Source: Haloarcula marismortui ATCC 43049 (GTDB taxonomy: Archaea > Halobacteriota > Halobacteria > Halobacteriales > Haloarculaceae). Taken from it: a stretch of DNA of 64,000 bases. A model generated the notes under the pieces. It searched no databases and was not told the DNA's origin. It was given only the letters and a program-made list of their open reading frames with translations. Made by a program: the position numbers and the translations under genes. Shown one piece after another: positions 1 through 6,788 of the stretch (positions are counted from its first letter, which is position 1; each line of letters starts with the position of its first letter). Location: positions 2,976,001 to 3,040,000 of the forward strand of contig NC_006396.1 in the NCBI RefSeq assembly GCF_000011085.1. The letters are read 5' to 3'.

Positions 1-2
1 TT

Positions 3-536
3 GCCAGAGACACCGGCAACGACGAGCAGTTCGACCGCTGTTACCGTGCAATCGACCGCATGAAGGAACTCATCGAGGATCTGCTGACTCTCGCCCGTGA
101 GGGGGACACGGTATCCGAAACGGAGCCGCTCAACCTCGAACCGACGGCGCTGTCCTGCTGGCATGCTGTCGAGACGTCTGATGCCACACTCGAAGTCACT
201 GCTGAGAGCACAATCTACGCCGACGAGAGCCGCGTTCGCCAACTCCTCGAAAACCTCATCAACAACGCTGTGACGCACGGCGGCCCGGCCGTCACTGTTG
301 AGGTCGGCGATCTCGACGACCCGGGGTTTTACGTCGCCGATGATGGTGGTGGTATCCCGCCGGAAAAGCACGACACAGTGTTTGAGAGCGGCTACACCAC
401 CACTGACGGTGGAACCGGCTTTGGGCTCGCTATCGTCAAGGAGATAGCGGCGGCACACGACTGGTCGGTGTCCGTTACTGAGAGCGACGCCGGCGGCGCA
501 CGATTCGAGTTCAGGGGCGTCAGACAGGAGTCATAG
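3..536 (+). CDS. Sensor histidine kinase, C-terminal part (5' end outside window)
   Basis: The reading frame is open from base 3, so this is the last ~178 residues of a longer protein. It begins in the helix after the phospho-acceptor His (IDRMKELIEDLLTLAREG) and continues through a complete HATPase domain: N box ENLINNAVTHGG, G1 box DDGGGIP and G2 box GTGFGLAIV. The tail closely resembles the C-terminus of the larger kinase at 13529-15493 (FYVADDG, GYTT, GTGFGLAIV), so the two are paralogues. The kinase would autophosphorylate and pass phosphate to a response regulator. Its sensor input and phospho-His lie outside the window. No response regulator follows it. Confidence 0.93.
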   Translation, partial: ARDTGNDEQFDRCYRAIDRMKELIEDLLTLAREGDTVSETEPLNLEPTALSCWHAVETSDATLEVTAESTIYADESRVRQLLENLINNAVTHGGPAVTVEVGDLDDPGFYVADDGGGIPPEKHDTVFESGYTTTDGGTGFGLAIVKEIAAAHDWSVSVTESDAGGARFEFRGVRQES

Positions 537-664
537 AGCGGTCGGGCTGTAACGACTGTTATCCATGCACCGATTTCTCAACCATTACATGTCCGAACCG
601 TTGAACCGATATAGTGGTCATAGCTAGTACTCGATTAGCTACTGATGACTATCTGTCCTGTTCT

Positions 665-680
665 GTGCCAATAATGGCAC
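665..680. promoter_or_regulatory. Perfect 6-bp inverted repeat upstream of the 761 gene
   Basis: GTGCCA-ATAA-TGGCAC is a perfect palindrome in the 224-bp gap between the kinase end and the ATG at 761. It lies about 80 bp before that start. It could be an operator or a short hairpin ending the upstream transcript. The lack of a following T-run makes a terminator less likely. Nothing else in the gap was recognised. Confidence 0.3.
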
Positions 681-760
681 GTTCGTAACACTCATTTCTG
701 GGGCTGTGACACTAGCAGTATGGACCGTGTTGCAATCGCTGTCGCCGCTCCGGGAATCCG

Positions 761-1387
761 ATGATAGAGGACATCACTAAGCGGGCGGAGACAGTCGCTG
801 AGATGGCTCCCAGTGACTCGGTAACGGTAGGTGTCCTCGCTGGATACAAGAGTCGTTTCTCTGAGTCACCACCGCTGAACAACCCACCGCTGACGTACCT
901 CGACGGCGCGGAAGCCCCGGCGTATCTCCTGACCAACGGGAAGCGCGGCATCGGTCGCGGAACGAAACGCAAGACCGACTCACCGGTCGGCGACCGACGG
1001 ACCGTCATTCTGGTTACCGGCCGCCGGACGCTCTGTCTCATCGGGAAAGACGAGGACGACGACATCATCGAGATCCCACACGAAGCAGTTGCCGACGTTA
1101 CCACCAAGACCGGGTTCCGTGCGCACCGCCTCGCGCTCCGGACCCCACGGAAAATGTACCACTGCTGGGTGCACCGCAAGACCGACAAAACAACGCTCAA
1201 AGCGGCCGCCGAGTTCATCGAGAACCACCAGCAGGACAGTCCGGACGCAATCGACGGCGACGACGACGCCAACCGAGTCATGTACCGCGGTCGCCCCGTC
1301 GCACCGCAGAACAACACGGCCAAAAGCGAAGACAGCGACCAGACGAAATACTACCGCGGGCAACCAATCGACGACGACAGCGACTGA
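761..1387 (+). CDS. Conserved haloarchaeal protein with possible PH-like domain and two YRGxP motifs
   Basis: A 208-residue soluble protein with no signal peptide or membrane segment. Residues ~60-145 read as alternating strands (TVILVTGRRTLCLIG, EIPHEAVADV, HRLALRTP, KMYHCWV) ending in a helix, a pattern resembling small PH-like domains; this is a guess from pattern only. The acidic C-terminus carries two copies of one motif, MYRGRPV and YYRGQPI, about 30 residues apart, which suggests a repeated short binding peptide. The gene stands alone and converges with carA across a hairpin-rich repeat. I do not recognise a specific function. Confidence 0.75.
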   Translation: MIEDITKRAETVAEMAPSDSVTVGVLAGYKSRFSESPPLNNPPLTYLDGAEAPAYLLTNGKRGIGRGTKRKTDSPVGDRRTVILVTGRRTLCLIGKDEDDDIIEIPHEAVADVTTKTGFRAHRLALRTPRKMYHCWVHRKTDKTTLKAAAEFIENHQQDSPDAIDGDDDANRVMYRGRPVAPQNNTAKSEDSDQTKYYRGQPIDDDSD

Positions 1388-1673
1388 AAGACGTGGCTCA
1401 TGCGCGTCCAAACCGCGCCGCCCGCGGTTCGTTGCTGTTCACGGTTCGCGGTTCTCATCTGCTCCGCTCGCTTCGAACCGCGCTACTGCTCGCGGGTCAC
1501 TCTGTTCCCCGTCGTCGGGCGGCGATACCGCCCGACTGCTTGCGGGACCGAAGGTCCCGCTCCGCTCGCAATGCGAGGGCGGCTCCCTGTCGTCGCGCCC
1601 CTCGCTCTCCTCACGGTTCGTTACCACTCGCCGCTCGGAAGTCCGGGGACCCCTCCCTACGGCTAGGCTCCCC
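1388..1673. repeat. Hairpin-rich intergenic repeat (copy A) between convergent genes
   Basis: This 286-bp gene-free stretch contains three successive perfect stem-loops: 1514-1536 (9-bp stem, 5-base loop), 1542-1560 (8-bp stem, loop GAA) and 1565-1577 (5-bp stem). Bases ~1433-1497 also match, in inverted orientation, the stretch at ~3252-3320 downstream of the Lrp gene (shared blocks include CGCGGTTCTCA and CGCGCTACT). Short open frames here translate to RFAVL-type peptides, typical of spurious haloarchaeal repeat ORFs. The hairpins could end both converging transcripts. Confidence 0.7.
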
Positions 1674-2720
1674 CTACTCCCCCGCCATCCCTAGCACATC
1701 ATCAAAGAAGCCGAGCGAATCATGCGGGCCGGGGTTGGCCTCGGGGTGGTACTGGCGCGTGATGATATTCAGGTCGTCGTTTTCCAGCCCTTCCGGCGTG
1801 TCGTCGTTGACGTTAATTTGGGTCACGTCGAGCTTGTCGCCGGGGTCGGCGACGGTGTAGCCGTGGTTCTGGGTCGTCATCACGACCCGATTGGAGCGCA
1901 GGTCACGGACCGGCTGGTTCACGCCGCGGTGGCCGAACTCCATCTTCTCAGTTTCGCCGCCGAGCGCGTTGGCAACGACCTGCTGGCCGAGGCAGATGCC
2001 CGCGAGCGGCACGTCGCCGACGTAGGTTTCGACGAGTTCACCGGCCTGTTCGAAGTTCTCGGGGTCGCCGGGGCCGTTCGAGATGAACAGCAGGTCCGGG
2101 TCGACAGCGGCCACGTCGTCCTCGGTGGCGTCGTACGGGAACACGTGGACCTCGGCGTCGCGTTCGACGAGCGACTCGGCGATAGAGCCCTTCGCACCGC
2201 AGTCGACCAGCGCGACCGTCGCACCGTCGCCGCCCTCGTTGTGGACCTCGACCTCGTCGACGGAGACCTGCGCGCCGATGTCGGTGTGGTCAGACATATG
2301 CTTACACTCGTGGAGTTCGTCGAGCGCGTCCTGCTCGGTCACGTCCGGCCCGGCGGCGATCCCGCATTTCATCGCCCCCTCGTCGCGGATTTCGGTGACG
2401 ATGTCGCGCGTGTCGAGGTGGTCGACGGCCGGGATACCCTCGGATTCGAGCCACTCGGCCACGTCGTCGGTCATCTCGCGGGCCACTGCCGCGCGCGGGT
2501 GGACGCGGTCCGACTCGAAGCGTTCCTCTCGGACGCCGTAGTTCCCGATGAGCGGATAGGAGAACGTCAGGACCTGTTCCTCGTAGGAGGGGTCGGTAAG
2601 ACTCTCCTCATACCCGGTGTACGCCGTTGTAAAGACCAGTTCGCCGCGGGCCGTCCCCGGAGCGCGAGCGCGCGCCTCGATGACGCGGTCGCCTTCGATT
2701 GCCACGTATGCGTCAGCCAT
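1674..2720 (-). CDS. carA: Carbamoyl-phosphate synthase small (glutaminase) subunit
   Basis: This 348-residue subunit hydrolyses glutamine and channels ammonia to CarB, making carbamoyl phosphate for pyrimidines and arginine in the cytoplasm. The N-terminal half is the CPSase small-chain domain (FTTAYTGYEESLTDPSY, FSYPLIGNYG). Residues ~165-345 are a class I glutamine amidotransferase with nucleophile Cys243 in GICLGQQ and His325/Glu327 in HPEA. Length is normal for the family. carB does not follow; the 3' side is the convergent hairpin repeat. It is divergent from the Lrp gene across ~100 bp, so that regulator could act on it, but this is inference. A TATA-like CTTATGG lies about 30 bp upstream of the start. 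Confidence 0.97.
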   Translation of the reverse strand: MADAYVAIEGDRVIEARARAPGTARGELVFTTAYTGYEESLTDPSYEEQVLTFSYPLIGNYGVREERFESDRVHPRAAVAREMTDDVAEWLESEGIPAVDHLDTRDIVTEIRDEGAMKCGIAAGPDVTEQDALDELHECKHMSDHTDIGAQVSVDEVEVHNEGGDGATVALVDCGAKGSIAESLVERDAEVHVFPYDATEDDVAAVDPDLLFISNGPGDPENFEQAGELVETYVGDVPLAGICLGQQVVANALGGETEKMEFGHRGVNQPVRDLRSNRVVMTTQNHGYTVADPGDKLDVTQINVNDDTPEGLENDDLNIITRQYHPEANPGPHDSLGFFDDVLGMAGE

Positions 2721-2822
2721 TACGAGATGCGTATACTATAGTCGGCCATAAGGGTTGCTTTCGAAGACGAGTTTCGAATTTCGTAATCCTCAAGTCACGA
2801 CCGGTGATACTGTCATATCTCG

Positions 2823-3236
2823 ATGGACGACCTCGACAGGGAGATACTCTCGATACTCCGCCGGGACGCCCGAACCCCGTATACGGAAATCGCGGACCGG
2901 GTCGGCACGTCGGAAGGGACTGTGCGAAACCGCGTCGAACGACTGGTCGACGACGGCGTTATCGAACGATTCACTGTCGCGACGCGGACCGGCAACGTGA
3001 AAGCGATGATCGAGGTCAGCGTTGATGTGAACGTCGACACGGCCGAGGTTTCGGACCGCATCGCTGATTGGCAGGAGGTTGATTTCGTGTGGCAGGTCTC
3101 CGGCGAGGAGGATATCGTCGTGGTCGTTGATGCCGCTGACACCGACGCAGTCAACGGGCTCATCACGCAAGCGCGTGAGTTGGAGGAGGTTGTGGGCACG
3201 AAGACGAGGTTGATTTTAAACGAGCGCGTCGGGTGA
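2823..3236 (+). CDS. Lrp/AsnC family transcriptional regulator
   Basis: A 137-residue one-component regulator. Residues 1-60 form the AsnC-type HTH (DDLDREILSILRRDARTPY, then IADRVGTSEGTVRNRVERL). Residues ~65-137 form the RAM/effector ferredoxin-like domain that usually binds amino acids or similar small molecules and drives oligomerisation. The gene is divergent from carA with a short shared promoter region, so autoregulation or carA control is plausible but unproven. A repeat fragment follows the stop. The family call is firm; the ligand cannot be read from sequence. Confidence 0.93.
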   Translation: MDDLDREILSILRRDARTPYTEIADRVGTSEGTVRNRVERLVDDGVIERFTVATRTGNVKAMIEVSVDVNVDTAEVSDRIADWQEVDFVWQVSGEEDIVVVVDAADTDAVNGLITQARELEEVVGTKTRLILNERVG

Positions 3237-3251
3237 TGCGCACGGCAGAGC

Positions 3252-3320
3252 CGCCAGAAGTAGCGCGATTCGAAGTGAGCGACGTGGGTGAGAACCGCGA
3301 AACGCGAACAGGCAGGCGGG
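3252..3320. repeat. Diverged copy B of the intergenic repeat (inverted relative to copy A)
   Basis: Reverse-complemented, this stretch aligns by eye with ~1433-1497: both contain a CTGTTC start, TTCGCGGTTCTCA, CGCTC, CTTCGAA, CGCGCTACT and GGCGG/CGCGG. It lies directly downstream of the Lrp gene. Copy B lacks the three perfect hairpins of copy A. The two copies flank the carA-lrp pair as inverted repeats about 1.8 kb apart. Confidence 0.6.
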
Positions 3321-3379
3321 CGGCCCACCAGTCCGACGTGACACCCTGATTTCATATCTATTGGGCTACAAGAGACGGT

Positions 3380-4255
3380 ATGCAGTTCCCGGTGGGCCTG
3401 GATATCGACATCGTCTCGACGTACGGACAACTCGCGACTGACGGGGCGCAGTTCCTCGCCGCCGCGGCGCTGCTCTACGCTGTCGGCCGGCTCATCGTCG
3501 TACCAGCGGTCCGGTTGGCGCTGTCACGGACGGCGACGAATAAAACGGTCGCCAGTGCGCTGACTAGTGCGGTCCACCTGCTGTCGGTCGTCTTTGCGGT
3601 GGTCATCGGAGCGAGCGTTGCAGGCTTTCGGGGGGCGCTCGCGGGGTCGACGCTGCTGGCCGCGGGCATCACACTGGCGGTGGGGCTGGCAGCACAGGAC
3701 GTGCTCGGGAACTTCGTCGCTGGCGCGTTCATCGTGACTGACCCGGATCTGAACGTCGGTGACATCATCGCCTGGAACGGGATGCAGGGCACGGTGGTTG
3801 ATATCGACCTGCGAGTGACGCGGATTCGAACGCCAGATAACGAGCGCATCATCGTCCCGAACACGGAGCTGGCGACGAGCGCGGTGACGAACCAGACATC
3901 AACAGGCCCGGTGGGTATCTCCTACCGGTTCGGCGTGAGCTATGACGCCGATATCGAGACGGTACAGGCCATCATCACGAACGCCGCCCGCGACCTCGAT
4001 CACGTCTCGGAGAAGCCGGCACCGACAGCCAGAGTCAGCGACCTCGCGTCGACAGCGGTCATCCTGACAGGCCGGATCTGGATTCCCAACGAACGGCGGA
4101 ATCGGCTCGCGTCGGTCAGGGCTGCGTTTATCGAGCAGGTGCAGGCCGACTGCCGCGCCGAGGGCATCGACCTCAGTGACACGAGCCAGCACGAACTCTC
4201 CGGCGACATCGGGGTCCACGACGGCGTCAGGCCGGCGCACGAGCGAACCGAATAG
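3380..4255 (+). CDS. MscS-family small-conductance mechanosensitive channel
   Basis: A 291-residue membrane channel that opens under bilayer tension and releases solutes during osmotic downshock. It has about three transmembrane segments (~24-46, 60-84, 86-118). The third is the Gly/Ala-rich pore helix (GSTLLAAGITLAVGLAAQ, NFVAGAF). Residues ~125-175 are the MscS beta domain (VGDIIAWNGMQGTVVDIDLR, then IIVPNTELATSAVTNQT), followed by the cytoplasmic vestibule domain and an acidic tail. It is a minimal MscS architecture without extra N-terminal helices and stands as a single gene. Confidence 0.93.
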   Translation: MQFPVGLDIDIVSTYGQLATDGAQFLAAAALLYAVGRLIVVPAVRLALSRTATNKTVASALTSAVHLLSVVFAVVIGASVAGFRGALAGSTLLAAGITLAVGLAAQDVLGNFVAGAFIVTDPDLNVGDIIAWNGMQGTVVDIDLRVTRIRTPDNERIIVPNTELATSAVTNQTSTGPVGISYRFGVSYDADIETVQAIITNAARDLDHVSEKPAPTARVSDLASTAVILTGRIWIPNERRNRLASVRAAFIEQVQADCRAEGIDLSDTSQHELSGDIGVHDGVRPAHERTE

Positions 4256-4342
4256 CTACCGGCCGGTACAGCATCGACCCCGTGCTGTCTGCGAGATTCG
4301 CAGCGCCCGTACGTTTATACCTGTTCATAAGATGGTATGTAT

Positions 4343-5443
4343 ATGGACGAGAAGCGCTTCGTCGTCGCCCTCTTTGGTCTCGCTGTCGCGGTGGTGGTCG
4401 GCGTCCTCGCATATCAGTTTATCGCGGCGTTGACCGTCTCCGTGTTCCTTTACTACTCGACGCGACGGTACTACACCTCCTTGCGCAGGCTCCGCCTTCC
4501 GGCGCGGGTGCGTGCGGTCGTCGTCATGGCTTCGCTGGCGATTCCGCTCCTGTTGCTCGTCAGCTATGCGGCCGTCCTCCTCATCATCGAAGCCCGGCAG
4601 TTTGTCACCCAGTACGCGCTCGTCGACGTGGCCGCAACACACGTCAGCTGGCTGGACGGCGCGGAGTCTGTGCCAGACCTCACCGTAGAGGGGTTGTACA
4701 GCGCCTACCAGTCGGGACAGCTCAAGCCGTTCGTTGACTTCCTCAGCGAGAACGCCATGGTACTCACGTCGGTCGCCTCCCAGTTCTTCCTCAATCTGTT
4801 CATCACGACCATCGTCACGTACTACCTTCTGGTAGACGGACGACGCATCCGCGGGTGGCTGCTCCGGTTCGATGACGGGGCCATTATCCGCGAGTATCTC
4901 GAAGCTGTCGACGAGGAGCTGGAAGCGGTGCTGTTCGGCAATCTCCTGAACGTGCTGGCGATATCGCTCATCGCCATCGCTGCATTCACCGGCTATAACG
5001 TCGTAGCGCCGGCGGCTGTCGAGGTCCCGTATCCAACGCTTGCCGGCGCGCTGACCGGTATCGCGAGCTTGATCCCTGTCGTTGGGATGAAAATAATCTA
5101 TCTCCCACTGACCGGCATCACCGCGCTCCCGGTGGTGCTTGACGGCCAATCGTCGCTGCTTGCGTACGTGCTTGGATTCCTCCTCATCGCCGTGGTCGTC
5201 GTCGACACGATTCCGGACCTGCTGCTCCGGCCACTTCTCAGCGGTGAGAGCACACACGTCGGGCTCCTGATGCTCGCGTACACCCTCGGACCGGTCGTGC
5301 TGGGGTTCTACGGGCTCTTCTTTGCCCCAATACTGCTCGTCGTTGGCATGACGTTCGCGAACACGGCACTTCCTCGGCTGCTCGGCGCGAGCGAACCGGA
5401 CGGTATCCACCCCGACCAGTTACGACTGGAAGACTTCAGCTAA
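4343..5443 (+). CDS. AI-2E family (PF01594-type) membrane transporter
   Basis: About 366 residues with roughly eight hydrophobic helices: a pair near the N-terminus (VALFGLAVAVVVGVLAYQFI), one at ~65-90, then several from ~140 onward. Its length and the C-terminal segments (LTGIASLIPVVGMKIIYLPL, GPVVLGFYGLFFAPILLVVG) fit the AI-2E/PerM family of exporters or antiporters, whose substrate varies and cannot be told here. The ATG at 4343 is preferred over 4337 because a TTTATA element at 4314-4319 is centred 26 bp upstream. It stands alone between MscS and a kinase gene. Confidence 0.88.
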   Translation: MDEKRFVVALFGLAVAVVVGVLAYQFIAALTVSVFLYYSTRRYYTSLRRLRLPARVRAVVVMASLAIPLLLLVSYAAVLLIIEARQFVTQYALVDVAATHVSWLDGAESVPDLTVEGLYSAYQSGQLKPFVDFLSENAMVLTSVASQFFLNLFITTIVTYYLLVDGRRIRGWLLRFDDGAIIREYLEAVDEELEAVLFGNLLNVLAISLIAIAAFTGYNVVAPAAVEVPYPTLAGALTGIASLIPVVGMKIIYLPLTGITALPVVLDGQSSLLAYVLGFLLIAVVVVDTIPDLLLRPLLSGESTHVGLLMLAYTLGPVVLGFYGLFFAPILLVVGMTFANTALPRLLGASEPDGIHPDQLRLEDFS

Positions 5444-5544
5444 TCGTCGTAGCGGTGAACGAAACCCGAATGTGGATAGAGTTCGCGAGCGAGCAGTGAT
5501 TGACAGCCACGTCGGGTGTGTGATTTTGACATACAAAAAGAACA

Positions 5545-5550
5545 TTTATA
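5545..5550 (+). promoter_or_regulatory. TATA element for the 5576 kinase
   Basis: TTTATA sits in an unusually AT-rich stretch and is centred 28 bp before the ATG at 5576. This predicts a leaderless mRNA and rules against the upstream in-frame ATG at 5516, which precedes the promoter. Confidence 0.6.
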
Positions 5551-5575
5551 TTCAGGTCGAAATAAGGAACTAAAA

Positions 5576-6763
5576 ATGGGGTCAAACTCCGACTCCCTCC
5601 CCTATCAGGCGTCCTCAGCTGACCAGATCGGGGAGTTGCATGTGGCGATGCGGCGACTGATGGCCGCCGAAGACCAGTCTGAGGTCGCGGCAGTCGCAGT
5701 TGAGACTGCAACAGCAATTCTCGATTTTCCCTTCAGTGTCTTCTGGGAGGCCACCGACAGCGAACTCAAAGCCGTAACCATCTCCGAGCCACTCCGGGAG
5801 CACGTCGAGGCCCCTGCTGACCCGGGGAAGGTAATGCGACATGAGCATGGGAGCTGGCTGTGGAAACAGTACGAATCCGACGAGACACAGCGAGTTCTGG
5901 TTTCGGAAGAAAAAGCCGCGTCTGATGCACCGCTGCATGGCGGTATCACCGTCCCGCTCGCAGAATATGGGCTTTTGACTGCTGGGACGGATGAGCGAGC
6001 CGAACCGACTGAGCGTGAGACGCAGTTGGCCGACATCCTCGGGAAGAACGTACTCTCGACCCTCGAACGGATCGAGCGCGAGCGGGAGCTGAAGCGGCAA
6101 CGCGACAACCTCGACCTGTTGAACCAGATCGTCCGTCACGACCTCACGAATCACCTACAGACCATCACCGGCCGGGCGGAGTTGCTCCGGGACCAGTGCA
6201 GTGGCGACGCCCTAGAACACGTCGACGGGATTCAGGAGAGTAGCCAGTCGGCCGCAGAACTGCTTGAGACGGCTGGAAACCTTGCGACGGTAATGCGACA
6301 GACGGACTGGGAGACTGAGCCGGTCGCCCTCGGCCCAGTCCTGTCCTCGGTGACCGAAGACATCACAGCGACGTACACTGACGCACAGGTTACCGTCCCG
6401 GACGAGTTCCCGTCGGTGCGGGTGCAAGCCGACGAACTCCTGTCCTCCGTGTTCCGGAACGTCCTGACTAACGCCATCCAGCACAACGACTCGGCAACGC
6501 CGTCAGTCGTCGTTGACGCAACTGATGATGGAGACGTAGTCAACGTCATTGTCGCCGACAACGGCCCGGGAATCCCGGACGAGCAGAAACGGACGGTGTT
6601 CGAGCGCGGGGAGAAGCGACCGGACAGTGAAGGGACCGGCGTCGGCCTCTACCTCGTCCGAACGCTGGTCGACGCGTACGGCGGCGACGTGTGGGTCGAA
6701 GATAACGAGCCGCGGGGGGCCGTTGTCGGACTCACGCTGCCGAAAGCGGCGGATGACGCCTGA
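5576..6763 (+). CDS. Soluble sensor histidine kinase with GAF-like input domain
   Basis: A 395-residue cytosolic kinase without membrane segments. Residues ~20-165 look like a GAF-type sensor (AMRRLMAAEDQSEVAAVAVETATAIL, then GITVPLAEYGLLTAG). A short coiled coil (RIERERELKRQRDNLDLL) leads to the HisKA box with the phospho-acceptor in NQIVRHDLTNHL. The HATPase domain follows: N box NVLTNAIQHND, G1 DNGPGIPDEQ, G2 GTGVGLYLVRTLVDAYGG. This GAF-HisKA-HATPase layout is common in haloarchaea. There is no cognate regulator next to it; the convergent helicase follows. The start at 5576 is fixed by the TATA spacing. Confidence 0.93.
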   Translation: MGSNSDSLPYQASSADQIGELHVAMRRLMAAEDQSEVAAVAVETATAILDFPFSVFWEATDSELKAVTISEPLREHVEAPADPGKVMRHEHGSWLWKQYESDETQRVLVSEEKAASDAPLHGGITVPLAEYGLLTAGTDERAEPTERETQLADILGKNVLSTLERIERERELKRQRDNLDLLNQIVRHDLTNHLQTITGRAELLRDQCSGDALEHVDGIQESSQSAAELLETAGNLATVMRQTDWETEPVALGPVLSSVTEDITATYTDAQVTVPDEFPSVRVQADELLSSVFRNVLTNAIQHNDSATPSVVVDATDDGDVVNVIVADNGPGIPDEQKRTVFERGEKRPDSEGTGVGLYLVRTLVDAYGGDVWVEDNEPRGAVVGLTLPKAADDA

Positions 6764-6788
6764 ACCACCGCCGGAATGAGAGGGCTTG

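Noticed and set aside
1089-1860. Overlapping short frames in the 761-1860 region
   Set aside because: They are alternate frames of the 761 gene and the hairpin repeat. RFAVL-type peptides are typical artefacts of this repeat.
5516-5575. Upstream in-frame ATG of the soluble kinase
   Set aside because: The TATA box at 5545-5550 lies between it and the ATG at 5576, so this stretch is promoter.
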